A stretch of 64,000 nucleotides of DNA from Pseudanabaena sp. FACHB-2040. GTDB lineage: Bacteria > Cyanobacteriota > Cyanobacteriia > Phormidesmidales > Phormidesmidaceae. A program made the translations under genes and the position numbers. Below, piece by piece: positions 45,481 through 53,599 of the stretch. A model generated the notes under the pieces. It searched no databases, had not been told where the DNA came from, and saw only the letters and a list, made by a program, of their open reading frames with translations. Location: positions 372,001 through 436,000 of the forward strand of contig NZ_JACJQO010000019.1 in assembly GCF_014696715.1 (NCBI RefSeq). The letters are read 5' to 3'. Position 1 is the stretch's first letter. The number at the start of each line of letters is the position of its first letter.

Positions 45481-46014
45481 ATGGGGAGAACGTTAGAGGA
45501 CAAGAAGGAGATCGTCTCAGAGCTTAAAGAGCTGCTGAGCGAAGCCCAACTAACCTTTGTAATCGATTACAAGGGGCTGTCTGTGGCAGAAATCACCGAT
45601 CTGCGTACACGTCTACGTGAGAAAGGTGGCGTTTGCAAGATCGCCAAGAACACCCTGATGCGGATTGCCGTGGAAGGGGATGAAAGCTGGCAACCTATGC
45701 AGGAATTCCTGAAGGAATCCTCTGCATTTTTGGTAGTCAAGGAAGACGTATCGGGTGCGGTCAAAGCTTACAAGGAATTCCAAAAGGTTTCCAAGAAGAC
45801 CGAACTGCGCGGCGGTGTGATGGAGGGCAAAGCGCTCTCCAAAGAGCAGGTTGAAGCCATTGGCGATCTGCCGTCTAAAGATCAGCTGTACGCGCAAATT
45901 GCGGGTGCGCTCAATGCTCTGGCCACTAAGGTTGCTGTGGGTATCAAAGAGGTGCCGTCTTCCCTGGCCCGAGGAATTAAGGCTGTATCTGAGCAGGATA
46001 ACGACGCTGCTTAG
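45481..46014 (+). CDS. rplJ: 50S ribosomal protein L10
   Basis: L10 anchors L7/L12 dimers to the ribosome. The 177-residue protein has the N-terminal rRNA-binding domain (RTLEDKKEIVSELKELLSEA, FVIDYKGLSVAEITDLRTRL, CKIAKNTLMRIAVEG) and the C-terminal helix that binds L7/L12 (LYAQIAGALNALATKVAVGI). It is preceded by the L10 leader and a ten-base Shine-Dalgarno match, consistent with autogenous control. rplL follows 60 bases downstream. Confidence 0.98.
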   Translation: MGRTLEDKKEIVSELKELLSEAQLTFVIDYKGLSVAEITDLRTRLREKGGVCKIAKNTLMRIAVEGDESWQPMQEFLKESSAFLVVKEDVSGAVKAYKEFQKVSKKTELRGGVMEGKALSKEQVEAIGDLPSKDQLYAQIAGALNALATKVAVGIKEVPSSLARGIKAVSEQDNDAA

Positions 46015-46074
46015 GCAGCTGTCGGCAGTCGGATTTAATGTTTGATTTGGTCCAATACTAAGGAGATTAGTGGA

Positions 46075-46464
46075 ATGTCTGCTGCAACTGATGAAATTCT
46101 TGAGAAGCTTAAGACCCTGACCTTGCTGGAAGCAGCTGATCTGGTCAAGCAAATTGAAGAAGCCTTTGGCGTTAGCGCGGCGGCTCCGGCTGGCGGCATG
46201 ATGATGGCGATGCCCGGCGCAGCAGCTCCGGCTGAAGCAGAAGAAGAGAAGACCGAATTTGACGTCGTTCTCGAAGAAGTGCCTGCTGATAAGAAGATCG
46301 CTATTCTTAAGGTGGTCCGGGCGCTGACTGGCCTTGGTCTGAAAGAGGCTAAGGAGTTGGTTGAATCTGCACCTAAGTCTGTTCGCGAAGCAGTGGCTAA
46401 GGATGCCGCTGAGGACGCTAAGAAGCAGCTAGAAGAAGCTGGTGCTAAAGCTTCCGTTAAGTAA
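46075..46464 (+). CDS. rplL: 50S ribosomal protein L7/L12
   Basis: L7/L12 recruits and stimulates translational GTPases. The 129-residue protein begins [20 protein letters not shown] (N-terminal dimerisation domain), has a glycine/alanine/methionine-rich hinge ([20 protein letters not shown]) and the C-terminal domain with [20 protein letters not shown]. The ATG at 46075 is preceded by AGGAG at 46061; an in-frame upstream ATG at 46042 has no such site. A strong terminator follows. Confidence 0.98.
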   Translation: MSAATDEILEKLKTLTLLEAADLVKQIEEAFGVSAAAPAGGMMMAMPGAAAPAEAEEEKTEFDVVLEEVPADKKIAILKVVRALTGLGLKEAKELVESAPKSVREAVAKDAAEDAKKQLEEAGAKASVK

Positions 46465-46506
46465 GTCAAGGGTAAGAACTGAGTAAAGTGCTCGGTTTTT
46501 AACTCT

Positions 46507-46537
46507 AGCCCTGGTCTTTTTAGACCAGGGCTTTTTT
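46507..46537 (+). terminator. Intrinsic terminator after rplL
   Basis: AGCCCTGGTCT, loop of four T residues, then the exact complement AGACCAGGGCT running into T residues. It lies 43 bases beyond the rplL stop and closes the ribosomal-protein cluster. Confidence 0.95.
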
Positions 46538-46625
46538 GTGTCTAATGAGATGTCTAATAAGACCTGTCGGGAACAGGAGATCGCCTTCTGATAGGATGCC
46601 AATGGAGATTGTAAAGGATTGACCT

Positions 46626-46919
46626 ATGACCGTAAATCCGGCTGAAACGACCGGCGCAGATGCAATTGATGTTGCGATCGCACAAGGTCTCGACTTTGAT
46701 GGCACCCCGATTCCTGCGGCTCGCTTAGAGCTATACAGCAAAGTAATGGGCATCGAAGCCCAGCGCCAGCGCAGCGGCGTTACTAACACTATGCGCTCCC
46801 GCATTGTTCGCATTGGGGCCAAGCATTTTCCCAAAGATGAGCTAAACCAGATGCTGCAGGCAGCTGACTTTGCGCCCCTGAAGGAGAAGGAAATTGCTTT
46901 TTACTACGGCGGCAAGTAG
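46626..46919 (+). CDS. DUF4090 family protein
   Basis: A 97-residue soluble protein with the segments AIAQGLDFDGTPIPAARLEL, YSKVMGIEAQRQRSGVTNTM, IGAKHFPKDELNQMLQAADF and the ending IAFYYGGK. I recognise it as a small protein conserved across cyanobacteria (DUF4090). It is predicted to be helical and has no known function. It stands alone between the rplL terminator and the convergent TlyA gene. The conserved -YYGGK end may contact a partner, but that is speculation. Confidence 0.85.
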   Translation: MTVNPAETTGADAIDVAIAQGLDFDGTPIPAARLELYSKVMGIEAQRQRSGVTNTMRSRIVRIGAKHFPKDELNQMLQAADFAPLKEKEIAFYYGGK

Positions 46920-46959
46920 GGGCAACGCGTTGTAGAAATCCTGACCGCAACGCCTTTCC

Positions 46960-47775
46960 CTACGTCAAATCGTTCTGAGCACTCTGAGTCAGGGCTTGAA
47001 TGTGGCTCAATTCCATTGGCCCTGTCTCTGCCCCCTCACTTTTGAGCCAGAGTAGATACTCAATATTGCCGGCTGGGCCGACAATCGGTGACCAGGTCAG
47101 CCCCTGATAGAGCCAGCCCAGCGATCGCGCCACCTGCACCACACACCAGATAGCCTCAGCTTGGTCTTTAGAGTCCCGCACCACGCCCTTTTTGCCCACC
47201 TTTTCCCGGCCTACCTCAAACTGGGGCTTAACCAGGAGGATGACCTCGCGAGGAGCCACCAAGAGTTGCCAGAAGGCAGGCAAAACCTTGCCTAGCGAAA
47301 TAAAAGAAACGTCCATTACGCCTAAGTCTGGACGAGGGGCTTCTGGGCTGTAGAGGTCTTCTGGGGACAAATACCTGAGGTTGGTTCGTTCTCTAAGGAC
47401 TACCCGCTCGTCTTGGCGCAAAGACCAGGCGGCCTGGCCATAGCCCACATCAATGCCATAGACCTGCTTTGCGCCTGCCTGCAGCAGACAGTCGGTAAAG
47501 CCCCCGGTAGAAATGCCGCCATCAAGGCAGATGCGATCGCAGACCTCTATCTGAAATTCACTCAGCGCCTTAGCCAGCTTTTCACCGCCACGCGAGACAT
47601 AGGGCGACTTTTGCTTGACCTGAATCGTTGCTGTCTCGGCAATCAGCGTACCCGGTTTGTCTACTACAGCATGATCGACCTGAACTTCGCCAGCTCGTAT
47701 CAAACGTTGAGCCTGTTGCCGCGAGTCGCATAGGCCGCGTTCCACCAAAAGCATGTCTAAACGTTGTTTGGCCAA
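46960..47775 (-). CDS. TlyA family rRNA 2'-O-methyltransferase
   Basis: A 271-residue protein with an N-terminal S4 RNA-binding domain (RLDMLLVERGLCDSRQQAQR) and an FtsJ-like methyltransferase domain: ICLDGGISTGGFTDCLLQAG (SAM motif I), VYGIDVGYGQ, DLGVMDVSFISLGKVLPAFW and EVILLVKPQFEVGREKVGKK with the catalytic lysine region. TlyA in mycobacteria methylates 16S C1409 and 23S C1920; older annotations call this family haemolysin A. The target here is inferred. It is convergent with the DUF4090 gene. Confidence 0.94.
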   Translation of the reverse strand: MAKQRLDMLLVERGLCDSRQQAQRLIRAGEVQVDHAVVDKPGTLIAETATIQVKQKSPYVSRGGEKLAKALSEFQIEVCDRICLDGGISTGGFTDCLLQAGAKQVYGIDVGYGQAAWSLRQDERVVLRERTNLRYLSPEDLYSPEAPRPDLGVMDVSFISLGKVLPAFWQLLVAPREVILLVKPQFEVGREKVGKKGVVRDSKDQAEAIWCVVQVARSLGWLYQGLTWSPIVGPAGNIEYLLWLKSEGAETGPMELSHIQALTQSAQNDLT

Positions 47776-47887
47776 GATCTCGTATCCAGTTTTACCCCTT
47801 CCCCTGATTATCCTACCGGGCCTGTAGAATCCAGGGCATTAGTCTCGAATCTACCGACTACGGTTGGGAATTTAGCTGTAACTTTTT

Positions 47888-48835
47888 ATGATGAAGGAAG
47901 AACATGAAACACTTCTTGATAATCTCCCTATGACTGCCCAACTCGTTGCCGACTTCGCTTTAGAAAAGCAGACCTGGACCTGGCAGGGCTACAACATTAA
48001 GTATGTGGTGCAGGGCACCGGACAGCCCCTGGTCTTAATCCACGGTTTCGGAGCATCGAGTGGGCACTGGCGCAAGAATATTCCAGTGCTGGCCGCTGCC
48101 GGGTATCAAGTGTTTGCCCTAGATTTGTTGGGCTTTGGCGGATCGGAGAAACCTGCGATCGCATACTCCCTCGATCTCTGGCAAGATCTGCTCAAAGATT
48201 TCTGGACCGTCTTTATCCAGAGGCCAGCTGTGTTTGTCGGCAACTCCATTGGCGGGCTGCTAGCGATGATGATGCTAGCTAACCACCCTGAGATTGCCGC
48301 TGGCGGCATCTTGCTAAACGCAGCAGGCGGACTCAATCACCGGCCCGACGAACTCCCCCCACCCCTGCGGCTGGTCATGGGCTCATTTACCAAGCTGGTC
48401 AGCTCAAACTGGGCCGGGCCCCTGCTCTTTAATCAAGTACGCCAGAAGCACCGGATTCGCGGTTCCCTGCGGCAAGTCTATGGCAACAAAGACGCTATCA
48501 CCGATGAACTGATAGACATGCTGCATCAACCAGCTTTAGAAGCCGGTGCCCAAAAAGTCTTTGCCGCCATTTTGACTGCGCCTCCTGGCCCTAGACCTAT
48601 CGACCTGCTGCCCCTGATCCAACAGCCGCTGCTGGTAATTTGGGGGGAAGACGACCCTTGGACTCCAATCAAAGGCGCAGAAGTCTATAAGACGTTAAGC
48701 ACAGCCGTAGACGGCCAATCTGTTGTTACCTTTCACAGCATTCCAAAAACAGGCCATTGCCCCCACGATGAGCGCCCAGACGTCGTCAATGCCCTCATGA
48801 TTGACTGGCTAGCAACGCTAGCGGCCTTTGCTTAA
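47888..48835 (+). CDS. Alpha/beta hydrolase
   Basis: A 315-residue alpha/beta hydrolase. The oxyanion region is LVLIHGFGASSGHWR near residue 55; the nucleophile serine is in FVGNSIGGLLAMMML near 121; the acidic residue is probably in VIWGEDDPWTPIKGAEV near 258; and the histidine is in IPKTGHCPHDERPDVV near 296. An N-terminal extension of about 30 residues precedes the domain. Similar enzymes in cyanobacteria are annotated as epoxide hydrolase-like or as chlorophyll-related esterases, but substrate is unknown. It is convergent with the OCP-CTD homologue. Confidence 0.9.
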   Translation: MMKEEHETLLDNLPMTAQLVADFALEKQTWTWQGYNIKYVVQGTGQPLVLIHGFGASSGHWRKNIPVLAAAGYQVFALDLLGFGGSEKPAIAYSLDLWQDLLKDFWTVFIQRPAVFVGNSIGGLLAMMMLANHPEIAAGGILLNAAGGLNHRPDELPPPLRLVMGSFTKLVSSNWAGPLLFNQVRQKHRIRGSLRQVYGNKDAITDELIDMLHQPALEAGAQKVFAAILTAPPGPRPIDLLPLIQQPLLVIWGEDDPWTPIKGAEVYKTLSTAVDGQSVVTFHSIPKTGHCPHDERPDVVNALMIDWLATLAAFA

Positions 48836-48872
48836 AGTCTTTTAGAAGATAGTCTGAAGCGTCTCCATACCG

Positions 48873-49292
48873 TCAGTTCGACTCTGCCTCCGATTCTGAG
48901 CGCAGGCTCATTAGTTCTTGAAGAGACGCTAAGAGCTTCACTTCTGCCTGCACAATCTCATCCTCATTGTTAAGCAGAAATGTCCAGCGCACATTGACAT
49001 TAAAAATAATGGCTCGTACAGTGCCTTTGACAATGACTTGCCTCAATTCACCGAGTTCAACACTCGCCATTTCTTGGGGGCTAGCCTGCATATTACTTGC
49101 TTCTTCCTGCAGATAAGCCTCAATAGCCTCTCGACCGCTGATGGGCTCTTCAAATGGGGCCCGAAGCTCTCCCTCAGCCGCAAAGAGAGCAGCGGTTGCA
49201 GCGAAATCGCCCTGATTGAAGGCCGTAAAGTAAGTCTGAACAACCGGCTCAACCTGCAGTTGAAGCAGCCCCTGAGTAGGCGTAGAAGTCAT
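48873..49292 (-). CDS. Orange carotenoid protein C-terminal-domain homologue (CTDH-like)
   Basis: A 139-residue protein of the NTF2-like fold. It aligns with the C-terminal domain of OCP: VQTYFTAFNQGDFAATAALF, APFEEPISGREAIEAYLQEE, VNVRWTFLLNNEDEI and LLASLQELMSLR. Standalone CTDH proteins bind keto-carotenoids and can pass them to helical-carotenoid proteins. Of the OCP carotenoid-contact residues, Tyr201 is matched by Y21 and Trp288 by W103, but Trp277 is replaced by I96 and the loop between them is four residues shorter. There is no cysteine, so the disulfide-linking Cys of one CTDH clade is absent. Carotenoid binding is therefore uncertain; another NTF2-like role remains possible. Confidence 0.75.
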   Translation of the reverse strand: MTSTPTQGLLQLQVEPVVQTYFTAFNQGDFAATAALFAAEGELRAPFEEPISGREAIEAYLQEEASNMQASPQEMASVELGELRQVIVKGTVRAIIFNVNVRWTFLLNNEDEIVQAEVKLLASLQELMSLRSESEAESN

Positions 49293-49496
49293 AGCAGCTC
49301 CGTTGAAATGAATCGATTAAGACTCATTGTTCAAAACGGTGCACCTTAATGCGCCCTCTAGGAGGTAGATATTCCCTCAAACAGCACCTCCATGAGTTGT
49401 CTCAGCAGCCAGCAGATCACTGGCCATATTGGCAATCGAGTTCCGGGCGTTCTGATACTCTGGTAAATTATTGCTGAGTAATACCCTGCACCCACC

Positions 49497-50573
49497 GTGA
49501 CCCAAGCCACCGTTGACGCTCCCGCCATTCAAGACTGGCCCCAACTGCTGCAGCAGCTGATTGACAAGCAGTCCCTCACAACTGACCAGGCCGAAGCGTT
49601 GATGACCGGATGGTTGAGTGCAGCCATTTCCCCCGAACTGTCGGGGGCTTTTCTGGCGGCCATTCAGGCAAAGGGCGTCTCTGGGACAGAGCTGGCAGGC
49701 ATGGCCCGCGTGCTGCAGTCCCAGTCCTTAGGAGGCGAAGCTGATACCAGCCTACCTAGCCCACGTATTGACACCTGCGGCACCGGGGGCGATGGCTCTC
49801 ACACGTTCAATATTTCTACTGCCGTTGCTTTCGTCACGGCAGCAGCCGACGTTGCCGTTGCCAAGCACGGTAACCGCTCGGCCTCCAGCAAAGTCGGTTC
49901 TGCCGATGTGTTAGAAGCTCTAGGTATTGATTTAGCCGCCCACCCCGATCTAGTCAGAGCAGCGCTAAAGGAAACAGGCATTACGTTTCTGTTTGCTCGG
50001 GGCTGGCATCCGGCAATGAAAGCCGTAGCGCCTATCCGGGCCAGCCTTAAGGTGCGAACTGTCTTTAACCTGCTGGGGCCGCTGGTGAACCCGCTGCGGC
50101 CAACCGGTCAGGTAATTGGGGTTTTCGATCCGTCGGTGCTGTCCTCAATGGCAGAAGCACTCAATCAGCTCGAAATGCCCCAAGCAATTGTCTTGCACGG
50201 TCGAGAAAATCTGGACGAAGCCGGTCTAGGCGATAAAACCGATTTGGCAGTGCTAGAAAACGGACAGGTCACCCCTGCCGTTTTGGATCCCCAGGCATTT
50301 GGGCTAGCAGCCGCTGACAAAACAGCGTTGCGGGGCGGTGAGATCGCAGAGAATGCAGCCATCCTTCAAGCTGTTCTCCAGGGCAAGGGCACTCAGGCTC
50401 AGCAGGACGTGGTCGCTTTGAATGCGGCCCTAGCACTCAAGGTAGGAGGCGCGCTCTCCAGTGCAACTTGGGAGGGCTCTGTGCAGCAGGGCGTGAGTCT
50501 GGCCCAGGACGTTCTCAGCAGCGGGGCAGCCTGGGATAAGCTGCAGCAGCTGGTTAGCTTCCTAAAGGGCTAA
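49497..50573 (+). CDS. trpD: Anthranilate phosphoribosyltransferase
   Basis: TrpD transfers the phosphoribosyl group of PRPP to anthranilate in tryptophan synthesis. The 358-residue protein starts at GTG 49497. Family elements are [20 protein letters not shown], the PRPP motif [18 protein letters not shown] near residue 92, [39 protein letters not shown] and [20 protein letters not shown]. Length is normal. No other trp genes are adjacent, as is usual in cyanobacteria. A GTGCGTTG-type palindrome lies 25 bases after its stop. Confidence 0.97.
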   Translation: MTQATVDAPAIQDWPQLLQQLIDKQSLTTDQAEALMTGWLSAAISPELSGAFLAAIQAKGVSGTELAGMARVLQSQSLGGEADTSLPSPRIDTCGTGGDGSHTFNISTAVAFVTAAADVAVAKHGNRSASSKVGSADVLEALGIDLAAHPDLVRAALKETGITFLFARGWHPAMKAVAPIRASLKVRTVFNLLGPLVNPLRPTGQVIGVFDPSVLSSMAEALNQLEMPQAIVLHGRENLDEAGLGDKTDLAVLENGQVTPAVLDPQAFGLAAADKTALRGGEIAENAAILQAVLQGKGTQAQQDVVALNAALALKVGGALSSATWEGSVQQGVSLAQDVLSSGAAWDKLQQLVSFLKG

Positions 50574-50598
50574 CATCCTGACAGAGCACAGTCCGCTA

Positions 50599-50625
50599 GT
50601 GCGTTGTCGCTGTGGTGCAACGCAC
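50599..50625. repeat. GTGCGTTG palindromic repeat, copy 2
   Basis: GTGCGTTG, loop of 11, then CAACGCAC. Related GGTGCATCACGCGC sequence follows at about 50660-50690. Together they look like a decayed member of the GTGCGTCA family seen at 29765. Confidence 0.55.
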
Positions 50626-50718
50626 CAATCAATTGCCAAAGCCTAATGCTTGTTGGCTCTGGTGCATCACGCGCTGAGATAGCGCACACTACATGAGATA
50701 GGAGATAGGAGAAAACAC

Positions 50719-51597
50719 CTATCCCTTCAACCCACTGCCTGTTTCTGTAGGCACAATGTAGCGCTGCAAAAACACAAACAGCAGAATCACCGGCACAATC
50801 GAAATTACCGATCCGGCAGCGATCAGCCGCCAGTCTAAGGAAAAGCTACCCGCTAGCTGAGCCACGCCCAGGGGTAGGGTATAGTACTCCGGCCGATCTA
50901 GAACAATTAGCGGCCAGAGAAAATCGCTCCAGGAGCCAATGAACGTAAAGATGGCCAGCGTGACTAGCGCCGGACGAGTTGCTGGCAGCATCACGTTCCA
51001 CCAGATCCCCAGTTCCGAACAGCCATCCATGCGAGCCGCTTCTTCTAGCTCTTTAGGAACGCTCTGAAAAGCCTGACGCATGAGAAAAATGCCAAAGGCA
51101 GAAGCGATATAGGGGAAAATCAGCCCCAGATAGGAGTTCCGCAAGCCCAGCTGCACCGTGAGGATGTACAGCGGAATCATGACAATCTGAAATGGGATCA
51201 AGATGGTGGAAACTACCAGGGAGAAGATTACTTCACGGCCCCGAAAGACGAGCCTTGCCAGAGGGTAGGCCGCAAGAGAGCATACCAGCAGGTTGAGCCC
51301 CACCGTGAGCACGGCGACAATCGTGCTGTTGATGAAATAGCGGCCGAAGGGGTTGGTCTGCCAGACCGTAATGAAATTTCGGAAGGTGGGCCGAGCCGGA
51401 ATGAGCTGGGGCGGAAAGGCAAAGATGTTTTCATCGCCAGACTTGAGGGCGGTGCTGAGCAGCCAGAGCAGGGGGATGAGCATGACCAGTGCGATCGCAC
51501 TTAGCACCGCATACAGCCCCACCCTGGCCCAAAGCGGTTGCCGCCAAAACTTTTCTAGTGGCTGAAAGCGCGGCTTAGAAGGGGAGCTAGCAGACAT
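50719..51597 (-). CDS. ABC transporter permease, carbohydrate type (MalG/UgpE-like)
   Basis: A 292-residue inner-membrane permease with six predicted helices. The family loop that contacts the ATPase is EEAARMDGCSELGIWWNVML near residue 190, matching the EAAxxxG motif of binding-protein-dependent permeases. VLSAIALVMLIPLLWLLSTA is the first helix and SWSDFLWPLIVLDRPEYYTL is typical of the MalG branch (CUT1). ATG 51597 is chosen over a longer frame from 51642, which overlaps the upstream gene. No partner permease, ATPase or binding protein is adjacent, so this subunit is encoded apart from its transporter. Confidence 0.93.
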   Translation of the reverse strand: MSASSPSKPRFQPLEKFWRQPLWARVGLYAVLSAIALVMLIPLLWLLSTALKSGDENIFAFPPQLIPARPTFRNFITVWQTNPFGRYFINSTIVAVLTVGLNLLVCSLAAYPLARLVFRGREVIFSLVVSTILIPFQIVMIPLYILTVQLGLRNSYLGLIFPYIASAFGIFLMRQAFQSVPKELEEAARMDGCSELGIWWNVMLPATRPALVTLAIFTFIGSWSDFLWPLIVLDRPEYYTLPLGVAQLAGSFSLDWRLIAAGSVISIVPVILLFVFLQRYIVPTETGSGLKG

Positions 51598-51611
51598 CTT
51601 GGTAGCCACCC

Positions 51612-52475
51612 TTAGCCAAAGTTGCGCTCTTGCAGCAGCCAAAACCCAGCAAATGAATCAGCTTCTGGGTTAGCCTGCACGCCAATGAAGTGCACTTGAT
51701 TGGCTGCCTGCTTTGCCACCTCAAAGTCCTTGGCTTCGCTCTGGGTGTCGGCAGTAGTTAGGTTTGCCAAAATCCAGCTCTCAGCCGGCCCTGTTTCTAA
51801 AATTACGCGTGGGGTTTTGCCTTGCTCTAGCCGCAGATAGCCCAGCTCCAAGCCAGACATCCAGCCAGCTAGGGGCATTGCCCGAGGAGAGAAAATTAGA
51901 ATGCCAGGAATTGGAGTATCGGGGCTAATGCCTGCTAACTCCAGGGGAAAGGCTTCGCCAAAATCAATTTCCCAGTCGGGCATTTCCTGCAGGGCAGCCG
52001 CCTCTAGAGTGACAAAAGCCCACTTCTGGCCCATTAGCGCATCTGGCAATGGCTGGGGGCTGGGTGGGGGAGCTGCTACGGTGGGCGCTGGAGCATTTGT
52101 GTAGCCAGGCTGATGCGGGTAAAAATTTTGCTTGCGATCGTCTAGCCACTGCTGCAGGGTCAGGGTGCGACGACTGGCCTTGGCAGACAGCCCCGCATCT
52201 TCACAGGCCCGGCTGATCATGTTTTGCATTTGATAGCGGAAGAAGCGAATGCGGCTGGGCCGGGCTGGAGCCTGAGCCAAGGCCTCCTCAATGGCTTCTT
52301 TGAGCTTGATCGAGTTGACCTCGCTGTTGGACAAAAACTTGCTGAAGCGAAAAGGTTCTCTCGCTTCAGCGTTTACCGTCTGCAGCCCTTCGCAAATGAG
52401 CACCTCCCAGACCTTCTTCTGGTTCTCATCTAAAATTGGGCGTGAATAAAAGTCCAGTTCCCAAACGCTACCCAT
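51612..52475 (-). CDS. Tab2/Atab2 family RNA-binding protein (DUF1092)
   Basis: A 287-residue soluble protein starting MGSVWELDFYSRPILDENQK, with PSRIRFFRYQMQNMISRACE near residue 75, RRTLTLQQWLDDRKQNFYPH, and ALMGQKWAFVTLEAAALQEM. This is the DUF1092/Tab2 family. In algae and plants, Tab2/Atab2 bind the 5' region of psaB and related mRNAs and are needed for photosystem assembly; the cyanobacterial protein's target is not established. A proline-rich insert near residues 150-165 separates the two halves. The permease gene follows 14 bases later on the same strand. Confidence 0.92.
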   Translation of the reverse strand: MGSVWELDFYSRPILDENQKKVWEVLICEGLQTVNAEAREPFRFSKFLSNSEVNSIKLKEAIEEALAQAPARPSRIRFFRYQMQNMISRACEDAGLSAKASRRTLTLQQWLDDRKQNFYPHQPGYTNAPAPTVAAPPPSPQPLPDALMGQKWAFVTLEAAALQEMPDWEIDFGEAFPLELAGISPDTPIPGILIFSPRAMPLAGWMSGLELGYLRLEQGKTPRVILETGPAESWILANLTTADTQSEAKDFEVAKQAANQVHFIGVQANPEADSFAGFWLLQERNFG

Positions 52476-52538
52476 GCCAAATGGCTATCCTACGTGATGT
52501 GCTGGTGCAAAACCAGTATCGCTGAATTTTGGCCCGTA

Positions 52539-53420
52539 TCAGTTTTCGCTCTCGGCCAGAATGCGGCTAATGTCTTGAGTCCGGCTCTCGGCCTCGGCCA
52601 TTACAGTTTCAAGATCCTTTAGCATTTCACCAGGGTACTTCTCCAGCACCTTGGTTGACAGCGAGATGCGATTACGGGCCGCATCGAGATCGACCACAAC
52701 AGCTTTAATCGCTTGACCTAGCTGAAAGATGGTCGATAGCGAATCGACGTAACTTTTGCTGATCTGGTTGATGTGGAGCAGGCCAGTAATGCCGTTGAAT
52801 TCAATAAATGCGCCAAATGGCTTGAGGTTGACGACGGTACCGCTGATGAGCTGACCCAGCTCTAGCTGAGTCATGACTTGGGTGCGGGCGGCAATTCGTT
52901 GGGAGAGCACCAGCTTGTTAGTCGCTGGGTTTGCCTCCAGGAAACCTACCGTGAGCTTGCTGCCTACTAGAGTTTCTAGATCTTCAACTTTTTGGCTTAG
53001 GTGCGATCGCGGCACAAACCCGCGCAGCCCTTCGACGTCTACAGTCACGCCGCCCTTGTTGGTACCGGTAACTTTGACTTCAACGGTAGCGCTTTCTTCT
53101 TGCATGGCGCTCAGCTTCTCCCACAGCTTTTTCAGCTCTAGTCGGCGGAGCGAGAGCAGCACCTGCCCATCTGCATCCTGATCGCGAATAATTAAAAAAT
53201 CCCTTTCATCGCCAATATCGATCACGTCTGCCAGGTTGCTTACCCGCTTGACGGTCACTTCTTCAACGGGCAGCAGGGCCGAGGATTTGCCGCCGATATC
53301 CACAGCAGCTCCCTCCGAATCAAAATTCACAACCGTGCCCCGCACGACGCTACCCACCTGAAACGTGTAGTCGTGCTGCTCTTCTAGGGCTCTGGCAAAA
53401 TCATCAGCGGAAAACGTCAA
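52539..53420 (-). CDS. S1-domain ribosomal protein (Rps1b-like)
   Basis: A 293-residue protein of S1 repeats. Repeat 1 (about residues 20-90) has GSVVRGTVVNFDSEGAAVDI and GGKSSALLPVEE; repeat 2 (about 105-170) has VTGTNKGGVTVDVEGLRGFV; repeat 3 (about 185-260) has LISGTVVNLKPFGAFIEFNG and GLLHINQISKSYVDS. Cyanobacteria have short S1 proteins that bind mRNA on the 30S subunit; this size suggests the second, Rps1b/Nbp1-like form. The start is taken as TTG 53420 (MTFSADDFARAL), preceded at seven bases by GGGAGG; the longer frame to 53444 would translate the Shine-Dalgarno itself. Confidence 0.9.
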   Translation of the reverse strand: MTFSADDFARALEEQHDYTFQVGSVVRGTVVNFDSEGAAVDIGGKSSALLPVEEVTVKRVSNLADVIDIGDERDFLIIRDQDADGQVLLSLRRLELKKLWEKLSAMQEESATVEVKVTGTNKGGVTVDVEGLRGFVPRSHLSQKVEDLETLVGSKLTVGFLEANPATNKLVLSQRIAARTQVMTQLELGQLISGTVVNLKPFGAFIEFNGITGLLHINQISKSYVDSLSTIFQLGQAIKAVVVDLDAARNRISLSTKVLEKYPGEMLKDLETVMAEAESRTQDISRILAESEN

Positions 53421-53427
53421 CGTCGGT

Positions 53428-53433
53428 CCTCCC
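53428..53433 (-). promoter_or_regulatory. Ribosome-binding site deciding the S1 TTG start
   Basis: GGGAGG on the minus strand, seven bases before a TTG at 53420. It supports a non-ATG start and excludes the in-frame ATG at 53444, which lies upstream of it. Confidence 0.7.
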
Positions 53434-53599
53434 AAACGGAGCAAAGTCAGTCTTTCAACTATAGCAATCCTATTGGATTCACGAAGCCAAGCAAGGGAGT
53501 AAAGCGTCGTTTAGACTCTGCCAATTCATATAAAAATGCAGGGCTGCGCTATAGACGATGCTGACAAGTTCAAGCGGCAATAAGAAACTGTGAGCCCGT

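Noticed and set aside
45613-46152. 179-residue frame antisense to rplJ
   Set aside because: It is a shadow of the ribosomal gene's codon pattern; composition and hydropathy are not protein-like and rplJ is certain.
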